Shown in pieces: positions 11,426-24,200 of a DNA stretch of 64,000 nucleotides. This DNA is from Nereocystis luetkeana (taxonomy: Eukaryota > Sar > Phaeophyceae > Laminariales > Laminariaceae). Both the position numbers and the translations under genes were made by a program. The notes below the pieces were generated by a model that made no database searches, had not been told where the DNA came from, and saw nothing but the letters and a program-made list of their open reading frames with translations. Numbering within the stretch: position 1 is the stretch's first letter; each line of letters begins with the position of its first letter. The DNA lies in assembly GCA_031213475.1 (NCBI GenBank), contig JARUPZ010000002.1, positions 10,340,628-10,404,627 of the forward strand, read 5' to 3'.

Positions 11426-11631
11426 AGGAGTGGGGGGGGGGGGGGGGGGCGGGAAACGTGTAGAAGTTTTCGTCGTCACTGCTATCTACCGCTGACACCG
11501 CTGACGCCGCTGCTTTTGTCGCTGCCGCCGCTGCAGGCGATTGTGTGTATGTCTGCGCCGTGCACCACGTATCGCCATGCAGTAGCGTCTCGAGGACAGT
11601 CCCCTAGGGTCTATTTCGAGGAGAAGGGGGG

Positions 11632-11707
11632 AGGGGGGGGGGGGGGGTGTATTCGATAGGAGAGATGTATTCGACCTCATGCATGGCCTCATGGCCGTAG
11701 TCATAAG
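11632..11707 (-). repeat. Family D repeat, inverted 3' piece
   Basis: G-run, GTGTATTCGATAGGAGAGAT, CATGGCCGTAGTCATAAGA, followed by another G-run. Confidence 0.6.
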
Positions 11708-11779
11708 AGGGGTGGGAAGGGGGGGGGGGGGGTGATGGGGGAAGATGACCGGGAGCTGCAGAAGCTACAGTACAACCAA

Positions 11780-11781
11780 TG

Positions 11782-11812
<31 letters not shown>

Positions 11813-11963
11813 CAGTATTATTATTATTATTAGTAGTAGCAGTAGTAGTAGTAGTAGTAGGTAGTAGTAGCAGTAGTAGTAGTAGTGGTAGTAGTAGTAA
11901 TAGTAGTAGTAGTAGTAGTAGTAGTAGTAGGTAGTAGTAGTAGGAGTAGTAGTAGTAGGCATC
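11780..11963 (+). repeat. (TAG)n microsatellite
   Basis: Imperfect TAG/TAT/CAG units over about 180 bp. Confidence 0.9.
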
Positions 11964-12274
11964 AGTATGCCGGAGCGGGGTGGGGATGTAGGGAATACAC
12001 GCTGCAGTGGTAGGGGTTCCACACCACTTAAAACTTGTTGGGGTCCTTCGGTAGGGTCCGAAGCGGTCAGGCGAGTCAAAGTGTGTCGACAGAGGTATAG
12101 GGTGGTTGGGTCTACGGCTTCCTTGAGATCACTTTTGCCAGCACTAAAAAAAAATCATCCCCCGCTCTTGGGACGCAAACATTAGGTGATTCCATACTTT
12201 CATAAGAAGACCAAACGGTCCTTACATTCCTGTCCAGCAGGAGTGGTACACCATGCCCAGTGCAGTACCTGGTA

Positions 12275-12379
12275 TTGCGGGGGACCATAGTTAATAGGAC
12301 CTATGGTATACATAAAAACCTATATATTTAACCATTTTCACTAACACTATTTGGTTCTATTGACTATGGTCCCCCGTAA
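12275..12379 (+). mobile_element. Family A MITE (TTAAT subfamily)
   Basis: TTGCGGGGGACCATAG...CTATGGTCCCCCGTAA. A TACCTGGTA site ends one base before it (12266-12274). Confidence 0.85.
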
Positions 12380-12525
12380 CAGGATTCAGACTTCTCCCCA
12401 CGGAGGGTCCTTGTGCTCTGCCGTGCCATCTACGTCCGTACATCCCTTTAGCTACCCCTCCCCCCCCCCCCCCCCCCCCCAATGGGCGATGAATGACATG
12501 AGCACCCCCCCCCCGCCCCCCGCAG

Positions 12526-12792
12526 GGATCGTTCTCGCGCAAGCTCCTGGACTCTAAGCTGATCACGCTGGAGGGCGCAATCTACGACGTGACGGGCAAG
12601 ATGCTCTGGAAACGAAAGTCAAGTCCGGCAAATTCAACGCTCGCAGGCGCCCTTCAAGGCGGCAGCCTCAAGGGGCCGGCGGAGGGGGCGGGCGAGCAGG
12701 AGCCAGGGGAACGGCGGAAACATGCGGAGGACCGGAGGGGACTCGGCTGCGGCTGCTGCTGCTGCTGCTGCCGAGAGCAGAAGCGGAGGTAG
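12526..12792 (+). CDS. Following, possibly terminal exon of the same unidentified gene
   Basis: After a poly(C) tract and CCGCAG the frame reads GSFSRKLLDSKLITLEGAIY and DVTGKMLWKRK, then degenerates to Gly/Glu/Arg and a poly-Cys run coded by (CTG)n before TAG at 12790. The first 30 codons look like real protein; the rest may be intron or 3' sequence. No function is assigned. Confidence 0.4.
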   Translation, partial: GSFSRKLLDSKLITLEGAIYDVTGKMLWKRKSSPANSTLAGALQGGSLKGPAEGAGEQEPGERRKHAEDRRGLGCGCCCCCCREQKRR

Positions 12793-14381
12793 AAGAAGCC
12801 GCAGCAGCTGCAAGGGGCGAAGTGAGGGTGGGGGTGGGGGGGGGCGCGCGAGCCATCCTCAAGAGAGCGACCAACGGCGGCGGCGGCAGCAGTAGTAGTG
12901 GTAGCAGCAGCAGCAGCCGGGCGGTTCAGCCGGCTGTGACGATAGCCGACGATGACCGCGAGAAGCGACCGCGAGCGCGTGAACACCGTCCGCAGGGTGC
13001 TAGTACGCGGTGGCTGGGAAGGGCGGCAAGAGTCTTCGTTAGCGCCGCGTCACCACGTAGGGTGTTCGGGTCGCCATGGTCGCTGGCCGTCGTTTGTGGT
13101 CCCTGGGGTCGATCGTTAGGGTCGCCAGAGTCTCTTTCGGTCACTAGGGTTATTGGAGTGCGGCCGGGGGGGGGGGGGGGGGGGTGGGGGGGGGGGGGCT
13201 GGGGATGGATGGAAGCAAGCGGGGTTGTGCTTGGTCCAGGCGGGGGGGGGGGCTGTCCGGTATGCTTCGGAAAGGTACGGCTACTGAATGGTATGGTAGC
13301 CTAGGGTAGTGTACCCCTAGGGTAGGGTAGGGTAAGGCGAGGCATGTCAGAGCAGGGCACGGGACGGTACGGGACGGCATCGCTTTTTTCGGCTGGGCAG
13401 ACAGCCGGGCTTTCACGGAAATAGGGTTAGCGTACACAAACTATTTTCCAGCGAGCGCGGAGGGGGTGCGGGGGGGTCCTGACACCTTTCTTTGGTGGCG
13501 TGGCTAGCGCGGCGCCTGGCGAGAGGCAAGGATGGTTCGCCAGGAAAATAGGAAATAATGCCTTCCTTGTCGACGAAAGGGAGGTCTTTTCTCCTGTCGG
13601 TAAAAAAAAAGAAAAAAAAAAGAGTGCTCAAGGATTTTGCCGATCGACGCTAATCGATGCCAATATCAAAAACCCGATGTCGGTGCCATTTGCGCGCTAC
13701 CTCTATGTTATATATGTTTGCCTTCTTTTAATCAATCGTATCACGCGCAGAGTCGCGAAGGAAAGGCACGTGGCGAACTGCGCTATTAATAAACGTTTTC
13801 GATGAACATGGGGCGCCTGCCGTACGACTATTACTAATGCAAGTACTGCTGCTGCTGATGCCGCCGCTGCTGCTGCTGCTGCTGCTGATGCCGCTGCTGC
13901 TGCTGTTGGTGCTTGCGGCCGCTGCCGCTGCTACTACTACTACTACTGCTGTTACTGCTCTGCTCGCCTCCGTTCAGTGCTCTCCCGACACACCAACCGC
14001 TGACGCAACAGACAAAACAAGCACACAAATGAAACACAAAAAGTGCACCCCAATAACAAGGAGGGCAGGAACAATAACTTGCCTCGCAGGAATCCTCCCT
14101 CCGGCGTCGCCACCGATCGATCACCCACCCGCCCCGCGAACCGGAACACGCCTCTGCCCGCCCCCACGCTAGGACCACGAGAGGGCTGCATGGCAGAGCA
14201 AACAAAACCCACGGACACGACAGGGGAAAGGGTAGCCCAAAAAACAGCATCGAATCCAAATCGAACTTAATTGTCCAATTTCATCAGGGCGGCACTCCCC
14301 CTTTCCCTCCTCCCCTCTTCTTCTTCTTCTTCTTCTTCTTCTTCTTCCTCTTCCTCCTCCTGCGCCCCCACCACCCCAACC
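12793..14381. other. No gene seen; G-runs, TAGGG and CTG repeats
   Basis: Frames of up to 160 codons are Gly/Ser/Arg low complexity. The stretch 13300-13340 carries a few GTAGG units. Confidence 0.4.
13846..13950 (+). repeat. (CTG)n/(CTA)n microsatellite
   Basis: Interrupted CTG units with GATGCCG variants, then ACTACT. Confidence 0.85.
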
Positions 14382-14481
14382 NNNNNNNNNNNNNNNNNNN
14401 NNNNNNNNNNNNNNNNNNNNNNNNNNNNNNNNNNNNNNNNNNNNNNNNNNNNNNNNNNNNNNNNNNNNNNNNNNNNNNNNN
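14382..14481. other. Assembly gap (100 N)
   Basis: Exactly 100 N, flanked by a (CTT)n/C-rich microsatellite on the left and (CCCA)n on the right. Confidence 0.98.
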
Positions 14482-16673
14482 TATGCATGCCCACGAGATA
14501 AAGCCTATCCACTCACCCACCCACCCACCCACCCAAACATCCATCCACCCTCCTCCTCCACACCCCCCACCCCGAACCGATCATCCACTCTCACCCAGCC
14601 CCCTAAACACAGGGGGCACCACATATAAGGGCGACGGAGAAAACGCATACAGACCCGCCGCCGGGAGCCAGCCAGCGGGATGCGAGGCCTCCTCTGCCTG
14701 GCATACACCTCTCGGAAAAGAAGGTAGACAAAACACACACACACACACCTCCCCCAGGTCTCTAGCTACAGCTATAAATAGGAGATATGGAACGAAAAAA
14801 CAAAACAAAAAAAACGATGCGCTTCCACCCACTCACGTCATTCATTCACTCTTTCACGCACACGCCCAAATGTTTTTTGCCCCGCGCCAAGCCGCGCAAC
14901 CCGCAGCCGCTTTTTTTTTTTACTCTTTTTTTTCGGCCCTGCTCCCTTTCGCTCCCTAAGCTATTCTGCTCGATTTCGCTTCTGCTATAGCTCGCGTGTG
15001 CTTTGTTTCCGTCAGTCACCCGACTAGAAGAGCAGAACAGAGCAGAGTGCAGGAGGGGGGGGGGGCGGGGGAGGCAAAAAAAACAAAACAAAACCAAGAA
15101 AGCATGCACACAAAACCCGCGGACCGGCCGGCGACAAGCCGCGAGGCGGTAGCGGCGGCGGTCAGTCAAACCGCCGCAAGCGCGCTGTGGCAGAAAATCT
15201 CACCCACGCACCACCTATACCCCCTAACCCCCCCCCCCCCCCTCTCCCCTCTTTCCCCCCGCCCCTCGTCCCCTCTCGTCCTTTTCCGCACCCACCCCGA
15301 TGACCGGAAGAGCCATTTTTTTCTCCAAGCTATTGGAGCACGGACGCGCAAAGCGCGAGCAGCGGTTTATCAACACAACGAGTGCCGCACCTCCCCCCCC
15401 CCCCCCCCCCCCCCTCTCCTCCCTTCCCCCTTCTCCTCCCTTCCTTCCCTCCCTCCCTCCCTCCCTCTCTCCAACGCAACGCAGTGCGGCGCGGCTTCGG
15501 CTTAGGCGCGCCTGACCCAACGTACAAAGCTTCCGCGGCGGCTTTTTCTAAACACCCACAGTCTCGTTTTGTCTACCCCGCACCACCAATAAAAAACACG
15601 AAACATAACGCACCACGCACCACGCACCACGCAAGAACGCACCACGCATAAACGCAAAAAAAAAACGTCAGAACGTAAAACGCAAATACCAAAAAAAAAA
15701 TACCAAGAACGAAAGAAAAAACACGCGAAAAAAAAAAAAACGCGGCGCCACCAAGCAAAACGAGCTCTCTCGAACCTTCTTCTCTGCGCGCTGCGCCGTG
15801 CGTGCGCCGTGCGTCGCATTTCACATGACGCCCCGCCCCCCGCCCCCCTTCCCTCCTCCTCCTCCTCCTCCTCCTTTTGCGCGGCCCGGTGCGGTTTAGC
15901 GGCTCCCTTCACACCACCGCCCCGCCGTCCGTCCTCTCCCTCTCTCCCTTCCGCGGCCTGGTGCGGGGACTTTTACAAGACACCGCCCGCAGGTACCAAC
16001 AGCTTCCACCGGATGCACCACCCCGTTGTTTCATGTCATTTCTGTCCACCCTCCTTCAAAACACGATACGCTGCCCGCCCCCCCGCCCCTCCCCTCTTCC
16101 GCCCCCGCCCCCCGCCCCCCCCCCCCCCCCCCTCCCCCTCCGGTCACCCACCTCCCTCCCCCCCTCCACCTCCTTGCCCCCCGGCCACCTCTTTTCTCTC
16201 ACATTCTTGCCCCCATCCGTTTCCCCGTGCTCGCTGTGATTCGCGCCTGCCGTGACTTTTACAAGACGCCGCCGCCGCCGCCCGCGAGCAACGCCAGATT
16301 TCGCCGGACCCCCCCCGTCTCGCTCCCCTCCGAAACACGACCCGCCGTTCGGCCCCACCTCTCCACCGCACACCCCAGCGCGCCCCTCTCCACCTCGCGC
16401 CTCCCCTCCTGTCCTCTCATCAGCCCCCCCACCCCTCCCCTCCCCCGCCCCCCGCTCCCTGCTATCTCAACCCCCCCTGTATCCCGTCGCGCAGCGAGGG
16501 CCGCGCTTTTTTCCGAGGGAAGAGAAACAAAGACTGGAGAAAAAAAAAACAAAAAAAAACAGCGGCTTTTCGGCTTAACATGTGTCGACACGCTATATAT
16601 ATACATAGCTCTCGCTCGCTATATATAGCATTCTCGTTGTAGCACGCACGCTTACTCTTTTTTCAAGGGCGCC
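14482..16673. other. No gene seen; C-rich low complexity
   Basis: Includes CCCA repeats, poly(C), CACGCACCACGCA repeats (15608-15650) and the pyrimidine region 16060-16500. Several AG acceptor-like sites follow CTTTTACAAGAC, repeated at 15969 and 16256. Confidence 0.4.
16060..16500 (+). repeat. C-rich pyrimidine region
   Basis: About 440 bp dominated by C with CT and CCG interruptions; long frames here on either strand are Pro- or Gly-rich and not credible genes. Confidence 0.8.
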
Positions 16674-16733
16674 TCAGGCTGTCTGACCCCGGGTCGCGGA
16701 CACCATCGCCGTCGCTGCCATGCCAGGAGGCGT
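16674..16733 (-). CDS. Zn2Cys6 gene, possible terminal exon 8
   Basis: The acceptor CGCTTGCAG|ACGCC follows a pyrimidine-rich stretch. In phase 0 it gives TPPGMAATAMVSATRGQTA and a TGA at 16676-16674. The segment is short and has no recognisable feature, so it rests on splice signals and phase alone. The alternative is that exon 7 reads through to a stop near 16969. Confidence 0.35.
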   Translation of the reverse strand, partial: TPPGMAATAMVSATRGQTA

Positions 16734-18215
16734 CTGCAAGCGGAACATCAGGCGGAAAAAAAAAAACGAGAGCGGGAAAGGCACCAAAAGAGGCAAAAAA
16801 AAATAAAAATAAAAATAAAAGGGCAGAACGAAAAAAAGAAAAAGAAGAAAAGAAGAAGAAAAGGGTGTGGAAATTAACCACGAAAAAAAAAGGTGGGGGC
16901 GGCCCCTACAGAATCAGATCGATCGATCGCTGATCGTTACTATCAATCTATCAATAAGGTCTTACTACCTACGTCAAAAGCAGCACTGTGCAGCGTCCAG
17001 TAAGGACACGGCGCGGCACGGTCTGACAGTGTTGACGTGAGCGGCCTTGACGCTGGTGTTGCTCCCGCATAGCCTCTCCCTCCCTCCCTCCCGCCCTCCC
17101 TCCCTCAATCGCTTCCCTCACCTGCATGTCACCAGGCGCCACCATTCTCAGCCGCGCGGACACCGCCTCCCTCTTGTTCGGGACCGTCCCCCAGCAGCCG
17201 CCGTCTTCCCCACGAACTCCTCCGTCCGCCGACCCCGATCCCGACCCCGGTCCCGGCACACCACCGCCGCCGCCGCCGCCGCCGCTGCCGCCACCATCCC
17301 CACATCCACCACCACCGCCACCCTGCCCGGCGCCCGACGATCCCAACCTACCCCCGCCGCCGCCGCCGGAGGAGGAGCTCAACCCGCCGTTCCCCGCCGC
17401 CAGCTCGCCGATGGCGGCGGCAGAAACTCCGCCTACGGTCACCGCAGAAGCCCCCCCCGGCGCCGCGCTCTGCCCCCAGGCATCACGCTGATGCTGCTGA
17501 TGCTGGTGCTGGTGCGATTGCGATGGTTGCGGCCGCGAAGCACCGAGGAAGTTCTTCACGCCGGGAAACGCCCTAGGTTGTGGGGCCATGACCCACCCCC
17601 CGGCCCCACCGAACCCCCCGGCCGATGCTGCCGCCGCCGCCGCCGCTGCCGCGGCCACAGCCGATGACGCCGGTGTTGTCGGTTCCGCTCCCGGTCCGAC
17701 TCCGGGTCCGACACCGATTCCGCCCCCTCCAGCCCCTCCGCCTCCATGCGGCGACCCTCCCCCACCCCCACCCCGCCGGCGCACCTCAATATCGAGCGAT
17801 GGGAGCGAAGCGTGCCGCGACATATTTCCGGAGGCACCGCTGCCGCTGCCGCCGCCGCCGCCACCCGAAGCGTTCACCGAAGTGCTCACCGAAAAATCGG
17901 GGGGCTGCAAGAAATCCCCTCCCCCGTGGTGGGCAACAACAGAGGAAGAACAAGAGACGGGGGCAGAGCCTACAGAGGCGGCGGCGGCGGCAGCAGCAGC
18001 AGCTGCAGCAGAAGCACCGGCAGAGGCAGCGGCCACGGCAGCGGCGGCGGCAGTACCGGCGGCAGCTCCGACGCCGACGCCAGAGCTAACACCAGCGGAA
18101 ACGGAGGCGGTGGAAGAGGAGGAGGACGAGTCGATCATTACGCTGCCATGGGTCACGACCGCCGCCGCCGCCGCCGCCGCCGCCCCGGGCGTGACCGCGA
18201 GAGGCCTGCTGTTGT

Positions 18216-18256
<41 letters not shown>

Positions 18257-21200
18257 CTGCTGCCGCATGCCGGCTGGGAGCGCAGGTGCTGCCCGATCTC
18301 CACGTTTTCTACGTTCTGGACGTAATCCGACTGGGGCAGCGGCCGCAAGCTCAGCCCGAAAGCCGCGTAGTTGCCTCCATCCTGGAACTCGTAGCGGAAA
18401 TGGGCCAGCGCCAGAAAAATCAGACCCGTTCGGTTTCGGCACTGCGAGGTCGTTGATTTGTGTTCGTTCGCGTGCCGGCGGTTCGGTTTTACCGCCGATC
18501 GCAAGGGCGCGGCAGCACCGCAGGAAGTCGGAGGGTGTAGGTGGGCGGGGTGGGGGGACGGGGGGCGGGGGGGCGCAATAAAACGAGTCAGATCCTTGGT
18601 ATTCCGCCCGGACAAGCCTGACATCAGGTACATACGTATTCAAGCCTACATCTCTACACTCGAACCCGTTGGAGAAAGGAAATACACACATCGAAAAATA
18701 ACGGAAAAGTACGGAGTTGTAGAAACGTCAACATAACAATTCAAAAAAGACGATACCTGGTACGACGTAAAGAAAACCAAAAACGCCGCACACCTTGGTA
18801 GTCTATCTATGCGGTATACATACAAAGAACACGGGGGGGCACCACAGCAGAGAGGCGACGCGATCGACAGCTCCAGCTTTTACCGTCTTACCCCTCGCCC
18901 CCCCCCCCCCCCCCACACCACCCCCCCCATTACTATATATATATATAGGTTGGGTTGGCATCGGTTGGTGACGACACTGTAAAACATGCCGCTCACTACA
19001 TGAGCTAGACAACCAGCGTACCGCTTCTTTTCTTTTTTTTGACGGTCGGCCACAGCTGGTTGTCGGGTTAGATCATCTGTGCGAGGTGGACAACCTTTGC
19101 TCCGCACAAGGGGAATGATCGTATCACGTAGTGTTTATGGTAAAGGCATCCTAAAGGCAGTTACATAGTACTCCCATCGCTGTCTCTGGAAGTGGCTACA
19201 CCGGAAATGAAATTAACTCATTGAAGCCGTCATCCAAAAGAAAGTTTGCCTCACGAGCGATTCTTGGTAGGATGCAGCTCACCCTTCATGCGACCCGCCG
19301 GACACCTCACGGCGCTTCGCGCTTAGTGCAAGCAACGTCTGTCTGGTGCGGTGAAAACCCGAAATGCTCCGTCCCGGCATTGTAGGCATGCGATGGTCTA
19401 TGGTCATACGACTACGGTCATGCATGGTATCGAGTACCCCCCCCCCGCCCCTTCCCGCTCGCACGCCCGCGTGTCCCACACGCCAGCCCTCACCACTATT
19501 ACACCAGGAACATGGCAAGGACATTTTTTGCAGGGCTCTTCACGGGTCATGGCCTCAACACGCGGGTCGGGTCAGGAACTTTTCGAAATATCATTGGTCG
19601 GGATGGGAACGATCCGGTCCGGTTCGGTTCGGTTCGGTTCGGTTCGGTTCGGTTCGGTTCGGTTCGGTTCTGTTCTGTTCTGTTCTGTTCGGTTCTGTTC
19701 GGTTCTGTTCGGTTCTGTTCGGTTCTGTTCGGTTCTGTTCGGTTCTGTTCGGTTCTGTTCTGTTCTGTTCTGTTCTGTTCGGTTCGGTTCGGTTCGGTTC
19801 GGTTCGGTTCGGTTCGGTTCGGTTCGGTTCGGTTCGGTTCGGTTCGGTTCGGTTCGGTTCGGTTCGGTTCGGTCCGGTCCGGTCCGGTCCGGTTGGGTCG
19901 GGTCGGGTTGGGTCGGGTCGGGTCGGGTCGGGTCGGGTCGGGTCGGGTCAGGAGGTTTTCAATTCTCACAGATCGGGTCCGGTCACTGACACCCGACCCG
20001 ACCAGACCCGACCCGACCTGTGAGGTTTGACCCGACCCCCGTGAAAAGCCGTGCATGATGTTTCGACGTCTTATCCCCCTCTTTTCTTCCCACCTTAAGA
20101 ATCTTCATGAACTCGGAGCAGTGGCCGGGAACGCGGAAAAGCTGCATGGAGACGCTGTCGAAGAACGTCTTGTGGTCGTCCGGGTGAATGCACGTCCCCC
20201 ACACGTCCTAATAGGTGGACGCCCGCGATTAGACAAGACGAAAAAAATAAAAAAAATACCAAAAAAAATAAACACGCAGCGCATGCCGGTGTTACATCAA
20301 CAGATGGATAAGGAAAATCAAAGCTCAAAGATCTGAACATTCTCGAGAAAACCTTGGGTTTCGATCGATACCCATCAGGGGGCGTGTTGGGGCCCGAAAC
20401 ACGGTATCCACGCCGAGCTCTCAACATGAATAACCTCCAAGTGTTTCGGAAAAACGATCCTACCACTCTGTCCGGAAAAGACGCAACAACAACAACAACA
20501 ACTTAAGAAAAGCGACGGACACGCACCCCCTCTCCCCCCCCCCCCCTCCCCCTTGGTGGGTGAAAACCCGCCGTGTTCCGTCCTGGCATTGTACGCAGAG
20601 ATGCGAGGGTCTATTGTACTAATACTAAGAGTACAACTACGGCCATGCATGTCATCAGTACCCCCATCCCCCCTCAACCACCACCACCACCAAGGGCAGG
20701 AACTCCGACTCGCCTGCTTGTTGGACGCGTACATCTCGTTCGCCGCCTCCGAGCTAAGGAACAGTTTTTGGCACATTGTGTTGTGGTAGAAGCAGCTCTG
20801 GCCCCTCAGCACCACCCTTATCGACACCGCCGCGAACTCGGACGAGAGCTCCTGGATGTACCGCGGGGCTTCCACGCGGTGCTCGAAGGGTACGTGGGGC
20901 GCCGGGGCCACAGGGTTGCCCGCCTCTGAGAAAAAAAAAAAAAAAAAAAAGAACAAAAAAAGAACAAAACAAAACAAAAACGCAAAAAGCCAAACGCCAA
21001 AAACACAACAAACAAAACAACCAAAACCAGAAAGACAAAAACCAAAAACACCGAAAACACCAAAAAGCCAAAAGCCAAAAACACAACAAACAAAACGAAC
21101 AAAACAAAAAGACACAAGCCAAAGCCATACACACAACAAACAAAACGAACAAAACAAGAAAGACAAAACCCAAAGACACAACAAACAAAACAAAAAGCCA

Positions 21201-24200
21201 AAAACACGACAAACAAACAAATGAACAAGACAAACAAACAAAAAGACAAAAACAAAAAACAAAAAACAAAAAAAAACACCAAAAACAAACAAAAAAAAAC
21301 AGCGCAAAGAAGGGAAGGGAGGAGGGCAGGGTTAGTCGTGTGTAAAGAGACGACGAGAATGAGAAGGAGGAGGAGGAAGCATAAGAGGGTTTTTTCGGGT
21401 TCGAGCTGGAACACAGCGCGTAGCAGGTGACGCGAGAGGCAACGCATAGCAACGCATAGCGACGCATGGCGGCCCGGTACTCGGCTCGGCTCGGCTAGGC
21501 TAGGCTAGGATAGGATAGGCGCGTCTCAAGAAAAGAAAACACGAAAAAGTTGCTGCTGTCGGCATGGACGCACACGAAACACAAAATCTGAGAACGACCA
21601 TATGGATCAAAATCATACATACCAGGCATCAGAGCGGAGCGCGAAATGCCTATTCCGGCTAAACCCTCTACAGAGGCGTTTTTTTTGCGTCGGGGACTAT
21701 CTACAGCAATACTATCTTCGCTCCCTCAGGAGGGGCATCCGCAAACCCACACCGAGAGGCGTCCATCTCGCGAACCCACCGGCCTCCCGCAGGAGCTCGT
21801 GAAACATGGCGTAGATGCCGTAGTCGTTCAGAATTTCACCCACGTTGATGCACAGCGCCTGCGTCCGGAGCACGTTGGGTGGCGCCAAGGCGGTAGCGGG
21901 GCGGGGGGGGGGGGGGGGTCGATCAGGTTTATGATCTCACCAAGATGGCAGAGGAGACACACGCCTACAAGAACGCTCCTCTACTCCCGTGCAAACATAC
22001 GTACCAGGTACGTATTAGCAGCAGCACATTTTACACAGCACTTACCAGTACGTATCCACATTTTTTAACCATTATTTTTTTGTGCACGGCGCAGTTGATT
22101 CATTAATTTCGATACGTATACGTGCGCACAGCCCTTTTGTAAAAGCAGCACACGTGCGCATATACATACACATACACATACACATATACATACACATACA
22201 CAAAAAGGCGCTTCTGTTTTGTTAGTCCGTTACAGCGACGCACGCAAAATCCTTTTTGCGGCCTATATACGTACTGCACACAGGTGCGTCGGTATATTGA
22301 ACGACGGCGTCGAGAGGCACCGTCTTCACCAGCCGCCTCCCTACATACAAACAAGTACCAGGGTACACGATACAGGCAGGCTGTGCGAGCATCCTTCTCT
22401 CAACAGAGTCGTGCAGCAGCATTACCCTTCTTTTTTTTTTTCTTTTCTTCTTTTTTTCTTTTTTTCCTCATCCCATTCATTATCTTCGCACATCTTCTTC
22501 TCTCTCTCCTTCCCACTCGTAACTCAGATCCGGGGTCACATAGCAGGCTCTTCTACCCCCTTCCCGCTACGGTACGTGCCTTCATTTTTATCGCGAGAAG
22601 ATTTCAGCCTTTTTCTTCCCTCGTCGACTCGCATCGAATTGTGCCTACCCACGCTGCAAGGCGCTCTCAACAATTGAATCCTTTTTTATTTTTGCAAATA
22701 AAGTCAAAGTCCGACCCACCTGGGGCTCGAACCCAGGACTCAAACAAGTAGAATTCGAGGTTAACCACTTGAACCACCGGGGCGACCGGCTTACCCTATC
22801 ATACCCTTGCTCCACTCATACAGCAGTGGCTCCGGCACTACATGTCCATACCACGCGTACTGCTGTACCGTCATCCCCCTCCCTAACCCAGCAACACCCC
22901 GACACTATTGCCTCTATCGCACGGGATGCTGCATGCGGCCGATGGATGCCGTAGTCGTCATGCTGTTTTGTCCCTTTTTCGCCTTTTAAGCCCCGAAAGG
23001 AGCTACACTATCCAAGACAACAATGCCGCGGTCAAGTTCGGTCCGGTTCAGGGTCCGCCGGTCCGGGGTCCGGTCTGGTTTGGTCCGGTCCGGGAGTGTT
23101 CTAAACGCCCACATACGAACCTCCGCAAAAATCCTCGCTCGAAACGTAAAAAAAAAAACAGCCAGCCTCGCTCACTCACCCTGGCCATGTTGACGGTCTT
23201 GCGCATCAGGAGCGGGCTTCGCCTGTCCAGGGCGCACAGCGCCCAATGCCGACTTCCGCGCAAGTCACGACATCAGCCACAATGAAGGTGTATCGATCAT
23301 CAAGTCCGGTTTCGGCGAAGGCGTCCAAGTCGACCAAGGCAGCCAGAAACGGGGTATGCGTTGCGGTTGGGAGTGTGCGATGCGATGCGATGTGATGCGA
23401 TGCGATGCGATGCGATGCGATGCGGCGAGGGGCGGGGCGGGGCGGGGCGGGACGAAACGAAACGAAACGAAAGCGCGGGTCAAAGAAAGCCGGCACAAAG
23501 CCCCTCGCACTGCTGTGCGTACGACTGCCCGGTGCCTTTGAACCCCTGTAGAATTGCAATTCACCCTCGCTATGGGGACAAACAACTTGGAATTAGATCG
23601 CAATAATCCTCGGAGGGGTCGAGGCGTTAACCCCTTTAGAACCGCAGTCCCGTTTGGGGGACAAACTACTTGAATTTAGAATGGTTTGTCCCCAAAACGG
23701 GACTGCGGTTCTAAAAGGGTTAACAGCTGCTGAACGTACATATACTGCTGTGCACAAAAACAGCAATCAGGCGTGACGGACACAAATCGATACCGGGTGC
23801 GTATCTATGTATACTCTCAATAGGGGGGGCACTTGTGGTGAACCTCAACCTTGCGAAAGGTTGGCACAGCAGCAGTAAAAACACTATCAAGCATCAATAA
23901 AAAGTACTGTCAGTACTCCCCAGTACCTTGCCCGCACCATACCAGTATACTGGTACCCTGTACCCTGGTATATATATATAGACCAGGTATACCTCAACAG
24001 CAGTCGCTTTGGAATCTCTTGCTCGCACTACAATGAGTGTCAAAGGCAATATTGGCCAACGCGGGGTGCCAACAAGAAACAAAGCGAACCGCACAGCTCT
24101 CCCCTCGCAAAGAGGAGCATAGCTCCAATAGCATCCCGCTCGCCGGCCCATCTCTAATCATGTTTCGTACCAATACATACGCAGATATGTACACATACAT

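Noticed and set aside
11780-11963. CRISPR-like regular repeat
   Set aside because: Simple TAG microsatellite without spacers; the window is eukaryotic.
13300-13340. Telomere-like TAGGG units
   Set aside because: Only a few imperfect units inside a G-rich region; no array and no chromosome-end context.
17588-18325. 245-codon plus-strand open frame
   Set aside because: It is the antisense of Zn2Cys6 exon 7; Pro/Ala low complexity created by GCC/GGC repeats.
20754-21467. Large hydrophobic minus-strand frames that look like multi-pass membrane proteins
   Set aside because: Produced by the T-rich complement of the AACAAAAC tract; only 20714-20925 inside it looks coding.
22720-22790. Candidate functional tRNA gene (B-box GGGTTCGAGCCC)
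   Set aside because: The same sequence recurs as the head of a dispersed 330-360 bp repeat with an A-rich tail and no proper acceptor stem, so it is a SINE.
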